64,000 nt of DNA, taken from NCBI GenBank assembly GCA_019636795.1, contig JAHBWW010000005.1, forward strand, positions 283,632-347,631. Direction: 5' to 3'. How positions within the stretch are numbered: the stretch's first letter is position 1; each line of letters starts with the position of its first letter. The DNA comes from Phycisphaeraceae bacterium (GTDB lineage: Bacteria > Planctomycetota > Phycisphaerae > Phycisphaerales > UBA1924). Position numbers and translations under genes: made by a program. Shown here piece by piece: positions 15,519-24,187 of the stretch. Under the pieces are notes generated by a model, which made no database searches, was not told where the DNA came from, and was given only the letters and a program-made list of their open reading frames with translations.

Positions 15519-15668
15519 GGTGTACCTCCTATCAACGATCATTCGGAAGCGTCTCCAGCAGACTTCCGTCGTGCTCGCCTGTCTCCTGACAAGAACCTGC
15601 GAAATGGTCGTAGTGTTCCGAACATCTTCACAACCATACTGAAAAACGTGCGGAACGATCTGGTTTTG

Positions 15669-16373
15669 TTAGTTCCAGCTGCAACCCTTTGGCCATTCGT
15701 TTGGTTTCTGGTGCTCTATCCGCGAGATCAGTGTGGAGAGTTGTTTGAGTTCCCGCTCCAGAATCAGCACTCGCTGATCGAGGTCGCCCTCGGCCAGCAG
15801 GCGATAGCGTGTGTGCGGATCGCTCAGAAGAGCAAAGGAGATGAGCTCGAAGACAGCAGCGTTGGGTACATGGTCGTCGCGGACGTATTCGGCGACGTGC
15901 TCGGCCAGAGCGAGGTGGCGCAATGAGCCTTCGGAAAGTTCGGTCTGGATCCACTCGCGGAGGTGGTCGAGATGGGCAGCGTCGGGGTTTGGTTCACCGA
16001 TCGGTTCGAGGCGTGCGGCGCGGAAGAGTTGGCCTTCGGGTGGGGGAGATTCGCGAACGATGCGTGCGCGGCAGATACCTTGGAGAAGGATGTTGTAACG
16101 ACCATCGGGCAGGGTTTCGTGCTGGACGATTTGGCCGATGCAGACTGCATTCTTGAGCGGCGGAGGCCCATCGGTCGGTGGCGGAAGGGCATCATCGATG
16201 ACGGCCAATGCGATTTGGCCTGCGCCGTCGAGGCATCTGGCGACCATTTGGAGGTATCGCGGCTCAAAAATGTGCAAGGGCAGAACCTGCTGAGGCAGGA
16301 GGACAATGGCATCGAGCGGGAAGAGGGGGACATCCCGGGCAAAGTTTACCGAAATGGCCTGTCCGTCGGACAT
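15669..16373 (-). CDS. Lon substrate-binding (LON) domain protein
   Basis: This 234-residue protein consists of a stand-alone N-terminal domain of Lon protease: VPLFPLDAIVLLPQQVLPLH and IFEPRYLQMV near the start, CIGQIVQHE, and YNILLQGICRARIV. A helical part with an ERELKQLSTLISRIE coiled segment follows. There is no AAA or protease domain. The reaction, if any, is unknown; homologues are presumed to bind unfolded proteins. It diverges from a small membrane protein gene. Confidence 0.87.
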   Translation of the reverse strand: MSDGQAISVNFARDVPLFPLDAIVLLPQQVLPLHIFEPRYLQMVARCLDGAGQIALAVIDDALPPPTDGPPPLKNAVCIGQIVQHETLPDGRYNILLQGICRARIVRESPPPEGQLFRAARLEPIGEPNPDAAHLDHLREWIQTELSEGSLRHLALAEHVAEYVRDDHVPNAAVFELISFALLSDPHTRYRLLAEGDLDQRVLILERELKQLSTLISRIEHQKPNEWPKGCSWN

Positions 16374-16461
16374 ATCTTATAGTTTACGCCGAGTGGCTGC
16401 CCGGGTTCGCGTGGCAGATGATCGGGTGCGAATCGACCTGGAACGAGGGTACTTCGAAACC

Positions 16462-16890
16462 ATGCCAAACACTGTCTGGATCATTATTGGGGCGGTCGTC
16501 GTCTTCGATCTGATCCTGCTGCCGATCATCGTTCGCGCGGCGTTTCGGAACTCACTGGGTGCACTGGCGGTTCGCTATCCATTCGTGGAGCCGATGCCCG
16601 ATGCGGTGAGGCGCAACTTTCAGAGTTTCTCATTCGGGTTGGCCAATATGGGGCTGTGCGTACATGTCGTGGTTGATGAGCGACACCTGCATCTGATGCC
16701 GGCCAAGTTGGTGCGCATCTTTGGGGTAGGGGCAGCGAGTGTGCCTTGGGATGAAGTGCATCTTCGCCCGGGGCGATCGCGTGGAGCGATTCGTACGGCG
16801 CGCATCGGCGGTCAGACCGTATCGGGTCCGACGTGGTGCCTGTCGATAGCTGAAGATCAGTCGGGTGCAGAACGCGCGGCCTCGGGCTGA
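16462..16890 (+). CDS. Hypothetical small membrane protein
   Basis: This 142-residue protein starts at ATG 16462 with one N-terminal transmembrane helix (TVWIIIGAVVVFDLILLPII). A cytoplasmic or periplasmic region follows with VVVDERHLHLMPAKLVRI and SVPWDEVHLRPG, which recalls a PH-like beta domain, although no family is assigned with confidence. The open frame reaches further upstream without support. It converges with the YhaM-like gene, with only three bases between the stops. Confidence 0.6.
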   Translation: MPNTVWIIIGAVVVFDLILLPIIVRAAFRNSLGALAVRYPFVEPMPDAVRRNFQSFSFGLANMGLCVHVVVDERHLHLMPAKLVRIFGVGAASVPWDEVHLRPGRSRGAIRTARIGGQTVSGPTWCLSIAEDQSGAERAASG

Positions 16891-16893
16891 GTG

Positions 16894-17889
16894 TTACTTG
16901 CTCAACGGGTCCGGCTTGAAGAGTTTGGTGTCGAGTGCCCATTGCTTTTCGGTGAAGTTGCCGCCGAGGTCTGCGGTTGCCGCGATGACCGGGCGCGCAG
17001 CATCGAGGGCGATGGTGGTCTTGGCATCGACGTTGTCGAGCAGCGAGACGAGGATCGCTTCGGGCGTGGAGGGTATCTTGGCAGCGCCGAACTCGGGCAC
17101 GCCGTGATGCGAGAGGATGATGTGCTGAAGCACGGTCATGACGGAATTGGGGAGTCGCACGCCCTTTTCGCGCATGAGTGTCTGCACTTTGTCGTGCAGC
17201 ATGATCGCACCTTCGACGATGTGCCCGACGAGTTCGCCGCGATCGGTGTAGGTGAATGTGCTGTCGAATGCGAGTTCGCGTGTCTTGCCAAGATCGTGCA
17301 GGAACAGCCCGACGACGACAAGATCCTGATTGATCCGTGGATACAGCGGGCACACGGCGTAGGCGAGGTTGATCAGCGCCAGTGTGTGCTCAAGCAGGCC
17401 GCCGAGGTAGGCGTGATGCAGGCTCTTGGCAGCCGGGGCAGTACGAAACTGATCCATGAGAAACTCATCTTCGAGATAGACCGCCACGAGGGCTTGCATG
17501 GCCGGGTGCTGGACCTTGCCGAGGAGCGCGACAAGTTCGTCAAACATCTCGCCAGCCGGTCGCAACGAGCATGGCATGAGATCGCGAAGTTGTTCGGGGG
17601 TGGGTTCGATGGAGTTGATGGCGTGAATGATGAGTTGCAGTTCGCCCTGGTAGGCCTGGGTTTCGCCTTCGATCCAGACGAAGCCCTCGCGGGGAAGGGA
17701 CTCGAAGGCGGCTTCCTCGATGGACCACATTCGGCCGGGCACCTGCCCGGATTTATCGCCGATGAGGCAGCGGAGGTAGGGCTTGTCGTTGCGTGTGCGC
17801 CCGAGTTGTGCGTTGGAGATCGAGAACGGGCCTTCGATGCGAACCGAGGGGGTCAGTTCGCGCAGCGTGAGTCGTTTGGTTTGTGTCAT
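16894..17889 (-). CDS. YhaM-like 3'-5' exoribonuclease (OB fold plus HD domain)
   Basis: This 331-residue protein starts at ATG 17889 (MTQTKRLTL). An OB-fold nucleic-acid-binding domain covers about residues 10-90 (YLRCLIGDKSGQVPGRMW). An HD phosphohydrolase domain follows, with HHAYLGGLLEHTLALINLA, LFLHDLGKTREL and HIILSHHGVPEFGA, and its tail keeps ILVSLLDNVDAKT. This architecture is that of YhaM/CBF1 3'-5' exonucleases acting on RNA and DNA ends. Confidence 0.85.
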   Translation of the reverse strand: MTQTKRLTLRELTPSVRIEGPFSISNAQLGRTRNDKPYLRCLIGDKSGQVPGRMWSIEEAAFESLPREGFVWIEGETQAYQGELQLIIHAINSIEPTPEQLRDLMPCSLRPAGEMFDELVALLGKVQHPAMQALVAVYLEDEFLMDQFRTAPAAKSLHHAYLGGLLEHTLALINLAYAVCPLYPRINQDLVVVGLFLHDLGKTRELAFDSTFTYTDRGELVGHIVEGAIMLHDKVQTLMREKGVRLPNSVMTVLQHIILSHHGVPEFGAAKIPSTPEAILVSLLDNVDAKTTIALDAARPVIAATADLGGNFTEKQWALDTKLFKPDPLSK

Positions 17890-18257
17890 TGCGGGGAGGA
17901 TAGGCGGGAGTGAAAGCGACTTCAGCCGAGCAGGGGGTTGCAGCCGGGTAGAGAGCGCGGGCACCCAAGCCGTGAGATGTGCTGAGTGCTTGGGCGATCA
18001 GGCGAAGTGCAAAAAAAAGAAAACCCGGCTACGTGTTTCCGCCCGCAGCCGAGTCATAGGAGGAGAGAGAGACAAGACACCCATAAGATGCCACAAGATT
18101 TGAGAGTGGCAAGGAAATGGGCAAAGTTTTTGGCTGAGTCGGGCGAGTTTGTGGCTGAATGGGATCGTTCCGGGGCATTCAGGCACGCCAAAGCAGCGAC
18201 CGATACCCAGAAATAGGGGGATCTGGTCTGGAACCCGGCATTAATATACGTTATTTG
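17890..18257. other. Intergenic region between exoribonuclease and superoxide dismutase
   Basis: These 368 bases contain the terminator described at 18011-18053 and a purine-rich AGGAGGAGAGAGAGA stretch at about 18058-18072. A 42-codon frame from ATG 18088 has no well-placed ribosome site. I see no convincing gene. Confidence 0.5.
18011..18053 (-). terminator. Terminator downstream of superoxide dismutase
   Basis: Read on the minus strand, CTCGGCT (18053-18047) pairs with AGCCGGG (18030-18024) and is followed by TTTTCTTTTTTTT. The loop is GC-rich and about 16 bases long. Confidence 0.75.
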
Positions 18258-19004
18258 TCAGGGTCGCATTGCTTCGAACCGTTTCGCAGCCCAGCCCCAG
18301 TTGATCACGGTCATGAAGGCGTCGACGTAGTCTGCCCTGCGATTCTGGTACTTGAGGTAGTAGGCGTGCTCCCAGACGTCGATCCCGAGTATGGGGATAA
18401 CACCTGTCATGAGGAGTTTCTGCTGATTTTCCATCTGGAGCACAAGGAGTTGGCGAGCGATGGGTTCCCAGGCCAACCATGCCCAGCCTGAAGCCTCGAC
18501 GGCTGTGGCCGCAGCCTTGAAATGGGCTGCGAATTGTTCGTAGGACCCGAAGTCGCGTTCGATCTGAGAAGCGAGTTTTCCGTTGGGCATTCCGCCTCCG
18601 CCTTTGGCCGGGGGTGCCATAGCGAGCCAGAAGAGGGTGTGATTGACATGCCCTGAGCCGTGGAAACTGAGTTGTTTTGACCAGTGACTGATGAGGGCGC
18701 TGTCGGCGTTGCCGTGGCGCAGGTCGGTGAGGACTTTGAGTGCGCGGTTGAGGCCTGCGACGTAGGAGGCATGGTGCCTGCTGTGGTGGATGGTCATGGT
18801 TTCGCGGTCGATCGCGGGTTCGAGGGCTTCGGGGGCGTAGGGCAGTGGGGGAAGGGTGTATTCGAGTTTCTCTTCATCCCAGCCGAGGTCGTCGGCGGTG
18901 AGGAGAGAAGCCGCGAACGCGGTTGGAGCGAGGGCGCCAAGTGAGGCGGCGCCGCCGAGGCCTGCGATGGTTCCGAGGGCTGCGCGACGGTTGATCGATT
19001 CCAT
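18258..19004 (-). CDS. Superoxide dismutase (Fe/Mn type) with Tat-like signal
   Basis: This 248-residue protein starts at ATG 19004 after GGAGGACC. The N-terminus MESINRRAALGTIAGLGGAA is a twin-arginine-like export signal ending near AFA. The enzyme body has YTLPPLPYAPEALEPAID, HHSRHHASYVAGLN, a metal-binding His in HVNHTLFW, GSGHVN and the final metal ligands in DVWEHAYYLKYQNRR. It dismutates superoxide. The Tat signal, together with a tatA gene at 43.8 kb, suggests metal loading in the cytoplasm followed by export. It is followed by a terminator. Confidence 0.9.
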   Translation of the reverse strand: MESINRRAALGTIAGLGGAASLGALAPTAFAASLLTADDLGWDEEKLEYTLPPLPYAPEALEPAIDRETMTIHHSRHHASYVAGLNRALKVLTDLRHGNADSALISHWSKQLSFHGSGHVNHTLFWLAMAPPAKGGGGMPNGKLASQIERDFGSYEQFAAHFKAAATAVEASGWAWLAWEPIARQLLVLQMENQQKLLMTGVIPILGIDVWEHAYYLKYQNRRADYVDAFMTVINWGWAAKRFEAMRP

Positions 19005-19244
19005 GATGGTGGTCCTCCGTTCCATGAATCTCGATGAAGGCTATGCATTCAAATGCTGGCGGTATTTCAGCGTCAGATGTAGGGTGTTTTCAAAGAGTTC
19101 AAGCGAACGAGTACTCGACGATGGGTGCGCTCGGCACCGAAGTCGAAGAGCCGACTTCTGTGGCACGCAGAGCATGACGGGGATCGAGGTATCGGTGCTG
19201 CCTTGCCGGTGTGAGTATGCGGAGGATCGCGGAATACGCCGCGG

Positions 19245-19826
19245 CTAGTTCTGGCGGCCTTCGACCGCGGCGAGGAGGCAGGCGGCGCCGAGGAGCATCA
19301 GGTCGTCGAGTTGCTCGTCGGGTTGGTGTATGGCGACGCCGAGCCGATAGATGAACGGGTTGAAATGCTGGCGAAAAGTTGCGATGGCTTGACCATCGTT
19401 GGTGGTCACTGTGAACTGTTGCGGGAAGAGTGTTGCGGCAATCTCGATGATACGTCGAAGTACGGTGAGGAACCCTCCTTCTTCGCGGATGGTCGCGATT
19501 GGTTGGGTTTGAGTGTTGAAGATGGTCCACTCATCGCGGACGAAGGTACTCATCATTCCTTTACGGCGGAGCGAGCCGAGTGGCTGGCCCGAGGGGAGCA
19601 GGACGTCGTAGGTCGCGGAGAAATCGATGATATTTCGGGCTTTGAGCGTCAGGAGTGGCGTTGACTGCGACTCATCGGTAAACAGGCGAATGTCTTCGCG
19701 GAGTTTGAAGGCCTTCTGCTTGCAATAGCCTGCGAGCGTGCCCTGCTCGTCATAGACATGAAAGGCGGCGCCGAGGAACTTGAAGAACTGACGGCGGATG
19801 GTGTAGCGCTCGATGGGCTTTGGCAT
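19245..19826 (-). CDS. LURP-one / scramblase-like protein
   Basis: This 193-residue soluble protein has repeated beta strands of the tubby-like LURP-one fold: RQFFKFLGAAFHVYDEQGTL, GYCKQKAFKLREDIRLF, LPSGQPLGSLRRKGM and DEWTIFNT. It ends in a helical segment with DDLMLLGAACLLAAVE. Bacterial members have no defined function; relatives include phospholipid scramblases. It stands alone between tsf and the superoxide dismutase gene. A 218-base region after its stop holds only a 7-bp hairpin (19139-19158). Confidence 0.7.
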   Translation of the reverse strand: MPKPIERYTIRRQFFKFLGAAFHVYDEQGTLAGYCKQKAFKLREDIRLFTDESQSTPLLTLKARNIIDFSATYDVLLPSGQPLGSLRRKGMMSTFVRDEWTIFNTQTQPIATIREEGGFLTVLRRIIEIAATLFPQQFTVTTNDGQAIATFRQHFNPFIYRLGVAIHQPDEQLDDLMLLGAACLLAAVEGRQN

Positions 19827-19866
19827 GGGTTCTCCGGGTTTGGACCGAGTGGCAGCTTGCAGTATA

Positions 19867-19904
19867 CAAAAAGAAACCGGGCGAGAGTGTTCGTGCTCTC
19901 GCCC
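19867..19904 (-). terminator. Terminator of the rpsB-tsf operon
   Basis: On the minus strand GGGCGAGAG (19904-19896) pairs with CTCTCGCCC (19887-19879), followed by GGTTTCTTTTTGT. This nine-base-pair stem lies about 30 bases after the tsf stop. Confidence 0.9.
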
Positions 19905-19935
19905 AGGTGGATATCCAGAGGTGGTCAGTGGTTGA

Positions 19936-20763
19936 TCAGGCCTGTTCGCCGACTTCCCAGCGGTAGAACGCGAGGATGGTTGCCTTGGGGCCGACTACTT
20001 CGGTGATGGTCTTGGCGGGGTCCATGACGAAGGGCTGTTCCATGAGGGCGATCTCGGCGTAGAACTTGCGCATGCCGCCCTCGACCATTTTTTCAGCGAT
20101 TTCCTTGGGCTTTCCGCTTTCCATTGCTTGTTCGATGCGGAATGCGCGTTCCTTTTCGACGATGTTGGCGGGGATGTCCGACGCGTTGACGCCGACGGGC
20201 CTGGGGACGGCTGCGACGACGTGCATGCAGATCTGGCGGAGGGTTTCATCGTTGATGGAACCTTCGGCCTGAATGAGCGCGCCGATCTTGCCGTCGTGGT
20301 GAACGTATCGGCCGTAAGCGGTGGTGCCAGATTCGCCGATGATTTTGTGGGCGCGAGCGATGGAGATGTTCTCGCCGGTGGAGATGCGCAGGTCGTCGAT
20401 GATCGCGGTGGCCTGAGCGGGCAATGCAACTTCACCTGCGCCGTGGGCTGCGAGTACGAGTTCGGCGATCTTGTTGGTGGCGTTGACGAACATTTCGTTC
20501 TTGGCGGTGAAGTCGGTCTCGGCGCGGAGTTCGACGATCGCGGCCGAACCGCTTGCTTCGGAGATTGCGATGCCGATTCGTCCTTCGCCAGCTGCGCGAT
20601 CGACTCGCTTTTCCATCTTTCCCTTGAGTTGCTTGCGCAGCAGTTCTTCGGCGGTGTCGACGTTGCCACCGGCTTCGGCGAGGGCTTTCTTGCAGTCCAT
20701 CATCGGCAGGCCTGTGCGGTTACGAAGATTCATCACGTCTTTGGGGCTGATCGTTTCGGACAT
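19936..20763 (-). CDS. tsf: Elongation factor Ts
   Basis: This 275-residue protein has the EF-Ts start SPKDVMNLRNRTGLPMMDCK KALAEAGG, then ELRAETDFTAKNEMF (the nucleotide-exchange motif TDFVAKN is present as TDFTAKN) and VVAAVPRPVGV. It releases GDP from EF-Tu. Two adjacent ATG codons (20766 and 20763) lie after GGGAG; the second gives the better spacing. It follows rpsB after 107 bases, the usual order, and ends at a terminator. Confidence 0.95.
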   Translation of the reverse strand: MSETISPKDVMNLRNRTGLPMMDCKKALAEAGGNVDTAEELLRKQLKGKMEKRVDRAAGEGRIGIAISEASGSAAIVELRAETDFTAKNEMFVNATNKIAELVLAAHGAGEVALPAQATAIIDDLRISTGENISIARAHKIIGESGTTAYGRYVHHDGKIGALIQAEGSINDETLRQICMHVVAAVPRPVGVNASDIPANIVEKERAFRIEQAMESGKPKEIAEKMVEGGMRKFYAEIALMEQPFVMDPAKTITEVVGPKATILAFYRWEVGEQA

Positions 20764-20870
20764 CATGGAGTCTCCCAACGGGTCTGGTCAGGTGGGTTGA
20801 TATGCTCGGGCCGTGGAAATGATCGGCCGGAGGGATTTCGGATTCAGAGACAGTGAACGCTGCAAAGGAA

Positions 20871-21716
20871 TCAGGAATCGGCAGTGGCAGATGCGGCCTG
20901 GCGATCGGTATCGCCTTCGCCAGCACCTGTGCCACTATCGTCGGCCCGGAAGCGTGCTCTGGACGAGCGGCGCTGCTGTCCGGGTTCGCCGGGGGCAGAG
21001 GGTTCGGCGGGCGATGCCGATTCGGTCACGGCCCGTGATTGCTTGCCTTCGGTGACGGCTTTGCACAGTTCGCGCATGATCACGTCGATGGAGCGCATGG
21101 AGTCGTCGTTGCCGGGGATCGGGATGTCTGCCAGTTCGGGGTCGCCGTCGGTGTCGATGAGGCAGATCGTGGGGATGCCGAGTTTGCGGGCTTCGCGGAC
21201 AGCGGTCTGCTCGCGGACAACGTCGATGACGACGAGGGCGCCTGGCAGTTTGTGCATGTTGCGGATGCCGTCGAGGTTGCGCTTGATCTTGCGCATTTCG
21301 CGACGGAGCTGGCTTTCCATTTTCTTGGAGTAGGACTGGAAGTTGTCGTTGGCCTCGATGGCTTCAAGTTCTTCGAGCCTCTTGAGGCGTGAGCGGATGG
21401 TGCGGAAGTTGGTGAGGGTGCCGCCGAGCCAGCGCTCGGTGACGTAGTGCATCTTGACGTCGGCTGCGTGCTGCTCGATGACAGTCTTGGCCTGGCGCTT
21501 GGTGCCGATGAAACAGACGTCCTTGCCATCGGCGACGGTGCGGGTGATGAATCGCTTGGCCAGGAGGAGACCTTTGACGGTTTCCTTGATGTCGATGATG
21601 TGGATCCCGTTGCGCTTGCCGAAAATGTACGGCTGCATCTTCGGGTTCCAGCCGCTGGCGCGCTGGCCGAAATGAATGCCTGCTTCGATGAGATCCTGAA
21701 CGAGTGAGTCTGCCAT
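20871..21716 (-). CDS. rpsB: 30S ribosomal protein S2
   Basis: This 281-residue protein starts at ATG 21716 (MADSLVQDLIEAGIHFGQRA), with AGGA upstream. Family signatures are WNPKMQPYIFGKRNGIHIID, RWLGGTLTNFRTIRSRL, LPGALVVIDVVREQTAVREA and PIPGNDDSMRSIDVI. The C-terminal 45 residues are a disordered Ser/Pro/Arg-rich extension not needed for the fold. The upstream frame extension is not coding; it lies in a structured leader. Confidence 0.96.
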   Translation of the reverse strand: MADSLVQDLIEAGIHFGQRASGWNPKMQPYIFGKRNGIHIIDIKETVKGLLLAKRFITRTVADGKDVCFIGTKRQAKTVIEQHAADVKMHYVTERWLGGTLTNFRTIRSRLKRLEELEAIEANDNFQSYSKKMESQLRREMRKIKRNLDGIRNMHKLPGALVVIDVVREQTAVREARKLGIPTICLIDTDGDPELADIPIPGNDDSMRSIDVIMRELCKAVTEGKQSRAVTESASPAEPSAPGEPGQQRRSSRARFRADDSGTGAGEGDTDRQAASATADS

Positions 21717-22079
21717 GATGACGAATCCTGTCAGCGACACCGGCGACGCGAGATCGGGGCGGTCCTTGTGGGAGGACCGAACGCGACGCCATAGGGCGCT
21801 TGGTTTGTGTTCGGTCCTGTGAGTGGTGACCGAACGGTTGATTGTGAACACACCGGGGCGTGCCTCGCGCCCCAGAACGGCTCCCCGAACTGAGCCGATG
21901 CATCAGTATAGGAAGGCATCGGAGCGGGGCAAGTTGCGGGTGAAGGGTCAAATGCGGGGGATTGTGCAGTTTGGTGGGGTTGTAACGCGTGAAATGAAGG
22001 GGGTTGTCCTTCAGTCAGGTGCGATTATCGCCGATGCTCCCGAGGTTCGAGAACTCTCTGTCCGAACCCCGGAGGCGAC
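21717..22079. promoter_or_regulatory. Divergent rpsB/PilZ intergenic region with structured rpsB leader
   Basis: For rpsB on the minus strand, TTGCCC (21932-21927) and TATACT (21910-21905), 16 bases apart, predict a start near 21898 and a leader of about 180 nt. The leader holds GGGGCG-N7-CGCCCC (21855-21873) and a long stem with arms AGGACCGAAC (21773-21782) and GTTCGGTCCT (21809-21818), plus inner pairing. On the PilZ side a palindrome GCGAT-T-ATCGC sits at 22021-22031. No gene is seen here. Confidence 0.6.
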
Positions 22080-22490
22080 ATGCACGAAGAGAGCGGATTG
22101 ATTGTGCGGCGGCACGCCCGGCGGGACCTCGTCCTGCCAGCGAGCATTTCGATCGCCCCAGAGCACCAGGCGATGGTTCGTTTCAGCTCGAACATCTGTG
22201 AGCGCGATGGATGGGTTCGTGCGACACTGACGGACTTCAGCCCGGGCGGGATTGGATTGATGACGCATGTGTATGTGCCTCGGATGGCAGTGCTGCGTGT
22301 TCGCGTGCGCGAGCTGGCGGACGACGAAGGGTCGCCGATTCTCGATATCAAGGCGCGTGTGCAGCGCGTGATCATGACTGATCGTCGCCCGGCGTATCTC
22401 ATCGGGACGAGTTTCGTCGATGTGACAGACGAGCAGCGGGCGATCATCCATCGCATTGCAGCCCGAATGGACGATCAGGATTCAAACTGA
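22080..22490 (+). CDS. PilZ-domain protein
   Basis: This 136-residue protein carries the PilZ cyclic-di-GMP signature: RRHARRDLVLPASI near residues 10-23 (RxxxR motif) and LTDFSPGGIGL near residue 50 (D/NxSxxG). The domain continues to the end. It probably senses c-di-GMP. It is the first gene of the Gsp-type operon, 14 bases before gspE, which suggests that assembly or activity of the machine is controlled by c-di-GMP. Confidence 0.85.
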   Translation: MHEESGLIVRRHARRDLVLPASISIAPEHQAMVRFSSNICERDGWVRATLTDFSPGGIGLMTHVYVPRMAVLRVRVRELADDEGSPILDIKARVQRVIMTDRRPAYLIGTSFVDVTDEQRAIIHRIAARMDDQDSN

Positions 22491-22504
22491 GAAGGGGATG
22501 CATC

Positions 22505-24187
22505 GTGCTCGATAGCACCGAGTTTATCATTCAGTCATTGATCGACGACGGCGAGATTGCGCCCGAAGCGTACGAGCGGGCGCGTGAGCATGCCCGGGCC
22601 GAGAGCATGACGCTGGCCGAGGCGCTGCTAGACCTGCGTCTGATCGACCATCGTCAAATGGCTCTTGCGAAGGCCAAGGTGTGCGAGTATCCGTATATCG
22701 AGTTGTCTCATCTGGACGTCAACATTCGGAATGCGGAACTGCTGCCAAGGCGGATGGCTGAGCAACTGCAGGCGTATCCATTGTTCGTGCTCGATGGGGT
22801 GGCGACGGTTGCACTCAATGACCCGATGGACTTAAGCGCGATCGACCAGATTCGCCAGCAACTGCGGTGCGATGTGGACCCGGCGATCTGTGACTCGACC
22901 GAGTTGAGCAAGCTCATTACGCGGGCGTATTCACTCTCGCGCAGTTCGGATGAATCAAATGAACAGGATCGGCAGTCGCCTTCGGGCATGGCATCGACGG
23001 CTGACGAGCCAAACGTTGTCGCAGTCAATCAATTAATATCTGCGGCGATCGAGGCGGGAGCAAGCGACCTGCATCTCAATCCTGACGAGCGGGAGCTGCA
23101 CGTTCGGGTACGTGTTGATGGTGTGCTGCGGACGCGTGAGACCATCTCGCTTTCGGCGCACCAGGGCATCGTGCAGCGACTCAAGGTGATGGGAAAACTT
23201 GATCTCACACAGTCGCGCAGGCCTCAGGACGGGAAGTTCCGATTCGCGCAGGGTGGGGATGTTGTTGATGTTCGTCTGAGTCTCATTCCGACGATCTACG
23301 GCGAAAATGTTGTGTGCCGATTGCTGCGTCCTACGGCGTCGATCACACGCATCGAAGAACTCGGCATGGCACCGGAGGTGTGTGCACGCTTCAGTGCGAT
23401 CATCCATCGTCCGCACGGCATGGTGCTGGTTACTGGCCCGACAGGTTCTGGCAAGACCACGACGTTGTACACAGCACTGTCAGCGATCAACTCGCCCGAT
23501 CGCAACATCATGACGATCGAGGATCCGGTCGAGATTCGCGTGCCGCTGTTGCGTCAGGTGCAGGTCAATGCCGAGATCGGTCTGACGTTTGCAAGCGCCC
23601 TGCGGTCGATGTTGCGGCAGGATCCTGACGTGATTCTTGTGGGCGAGATTCGTGACGAGGAAACTGCACGTATCGCGGTGCAGGCCGCCATGACGGGGCA
23701 TCTGGTGCTTTCGACGCTGCACACGAATGATGCGGTGGGGGCGGTTGCGCGCATGCGTGACTTTGCGATTCCGGTCTACGCGATCAACAGTTCGATTCAG
23801 GGTGTGCTGGCGCAACGGCTTGTGCGCTGCGTGTGCCAGGACTGCTCGGAGGTGGACAGGCCATCGGAAGATCGGTTGCGCATGCTCGGTGTGACAGACC
23901 CGTCAGCGTCATTTCGCCGAGGTATCGGCTGCACGCGGTGCATGAACACCGGGTACAGAGGTCGGCTCGGCGTTCATGAGTTGTTCTCGATGACGAGCGA
24001 TCTGCGCAGGATGGTCGAGGAAGGCGCGACGCAGGTCGACCTGCAGCAGGAAGCGATTCGTAGCGGGATGAAGACACTGCTTCAGGATGGACTTGCCAAA
24101 GCGATGATGGGGCAGACAACGATCGATGAGGTCGAGAAGCTGATGGCGACGATCGAGGTTGTCATCAGGCCGGGGATCGCAGCATGA
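22505..24187 (+). CDS. gspE: Type II secretion / type IV pilus assembly ATPase
   Basis: This 560-residue protein has a MshEN/GspE-N domain (residues 1-140) and the ATPase core: Walker A GPTGSGKTTTLY, Asp box TIEDPVE, Walker B ILVGEIRDEETA, His box HLVLSTLHTNDA. The tetracysteine zinc motif CVCQDC...CTRCMNTG is present. It powers pseudopilus assembly at the inner membrane. It starts with GTG at 22505 and its stop overlaps gspF by four bases. Confidence 0.94.
   Translation: MLDSTEFIIQSLIDDGEIAPEAYERAREHARAESMTLAEALLDLRLIDHRQMALAKAKVCEYPYIELSHLDVNIRNAELLPRRMAEQLQAYPLFVLDGVATVALNDPMDLSAIDQIRQQLRCDVDPAICDSTELSKLITRAYSLSRSSDESNEQDRQSPSGMASTADEPNVVAVNQLISAAIEAGASDLHLNPDERELHVRVRVDGVLRTRETISLSAHQGIVQRLKVMGKLDLTQSRRPQDGKFRFAQGGDVVDVRLSLIPTIYGENVVCRLLRPTASITRIEELGMAPEVCARFSAIIHRPHGMVLVTGPTGSGKTTTLYTALSAINSPDRNIMTIEDPVEIRVPLLRQVQVNAEIGLTFASALRSMLRQDPDVILVGEIRDEETARIAVQAAMTGHLVLSTLHTNDAVGAVARMRDFAIPVYAINSSIQGVLAQRLVRCVCQDCSEVDRPSEDRLRMLGVTDPSASFRRGIGCTRCMNTGYRGRLGVHELFSMTSDLRRMVEEGATQVDLQQEAIRSGMKTLLQDGLAKAMMGQTTIDEVEKLMATIEVVIRPGIAA

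Noticed and set aside
18088..18216. Small plus-strand frame of 42 codons after an AGGAGG-like run
   Set aside because: The ribosome-site-like run is too far from the ATG and the sequence shows no known motif.
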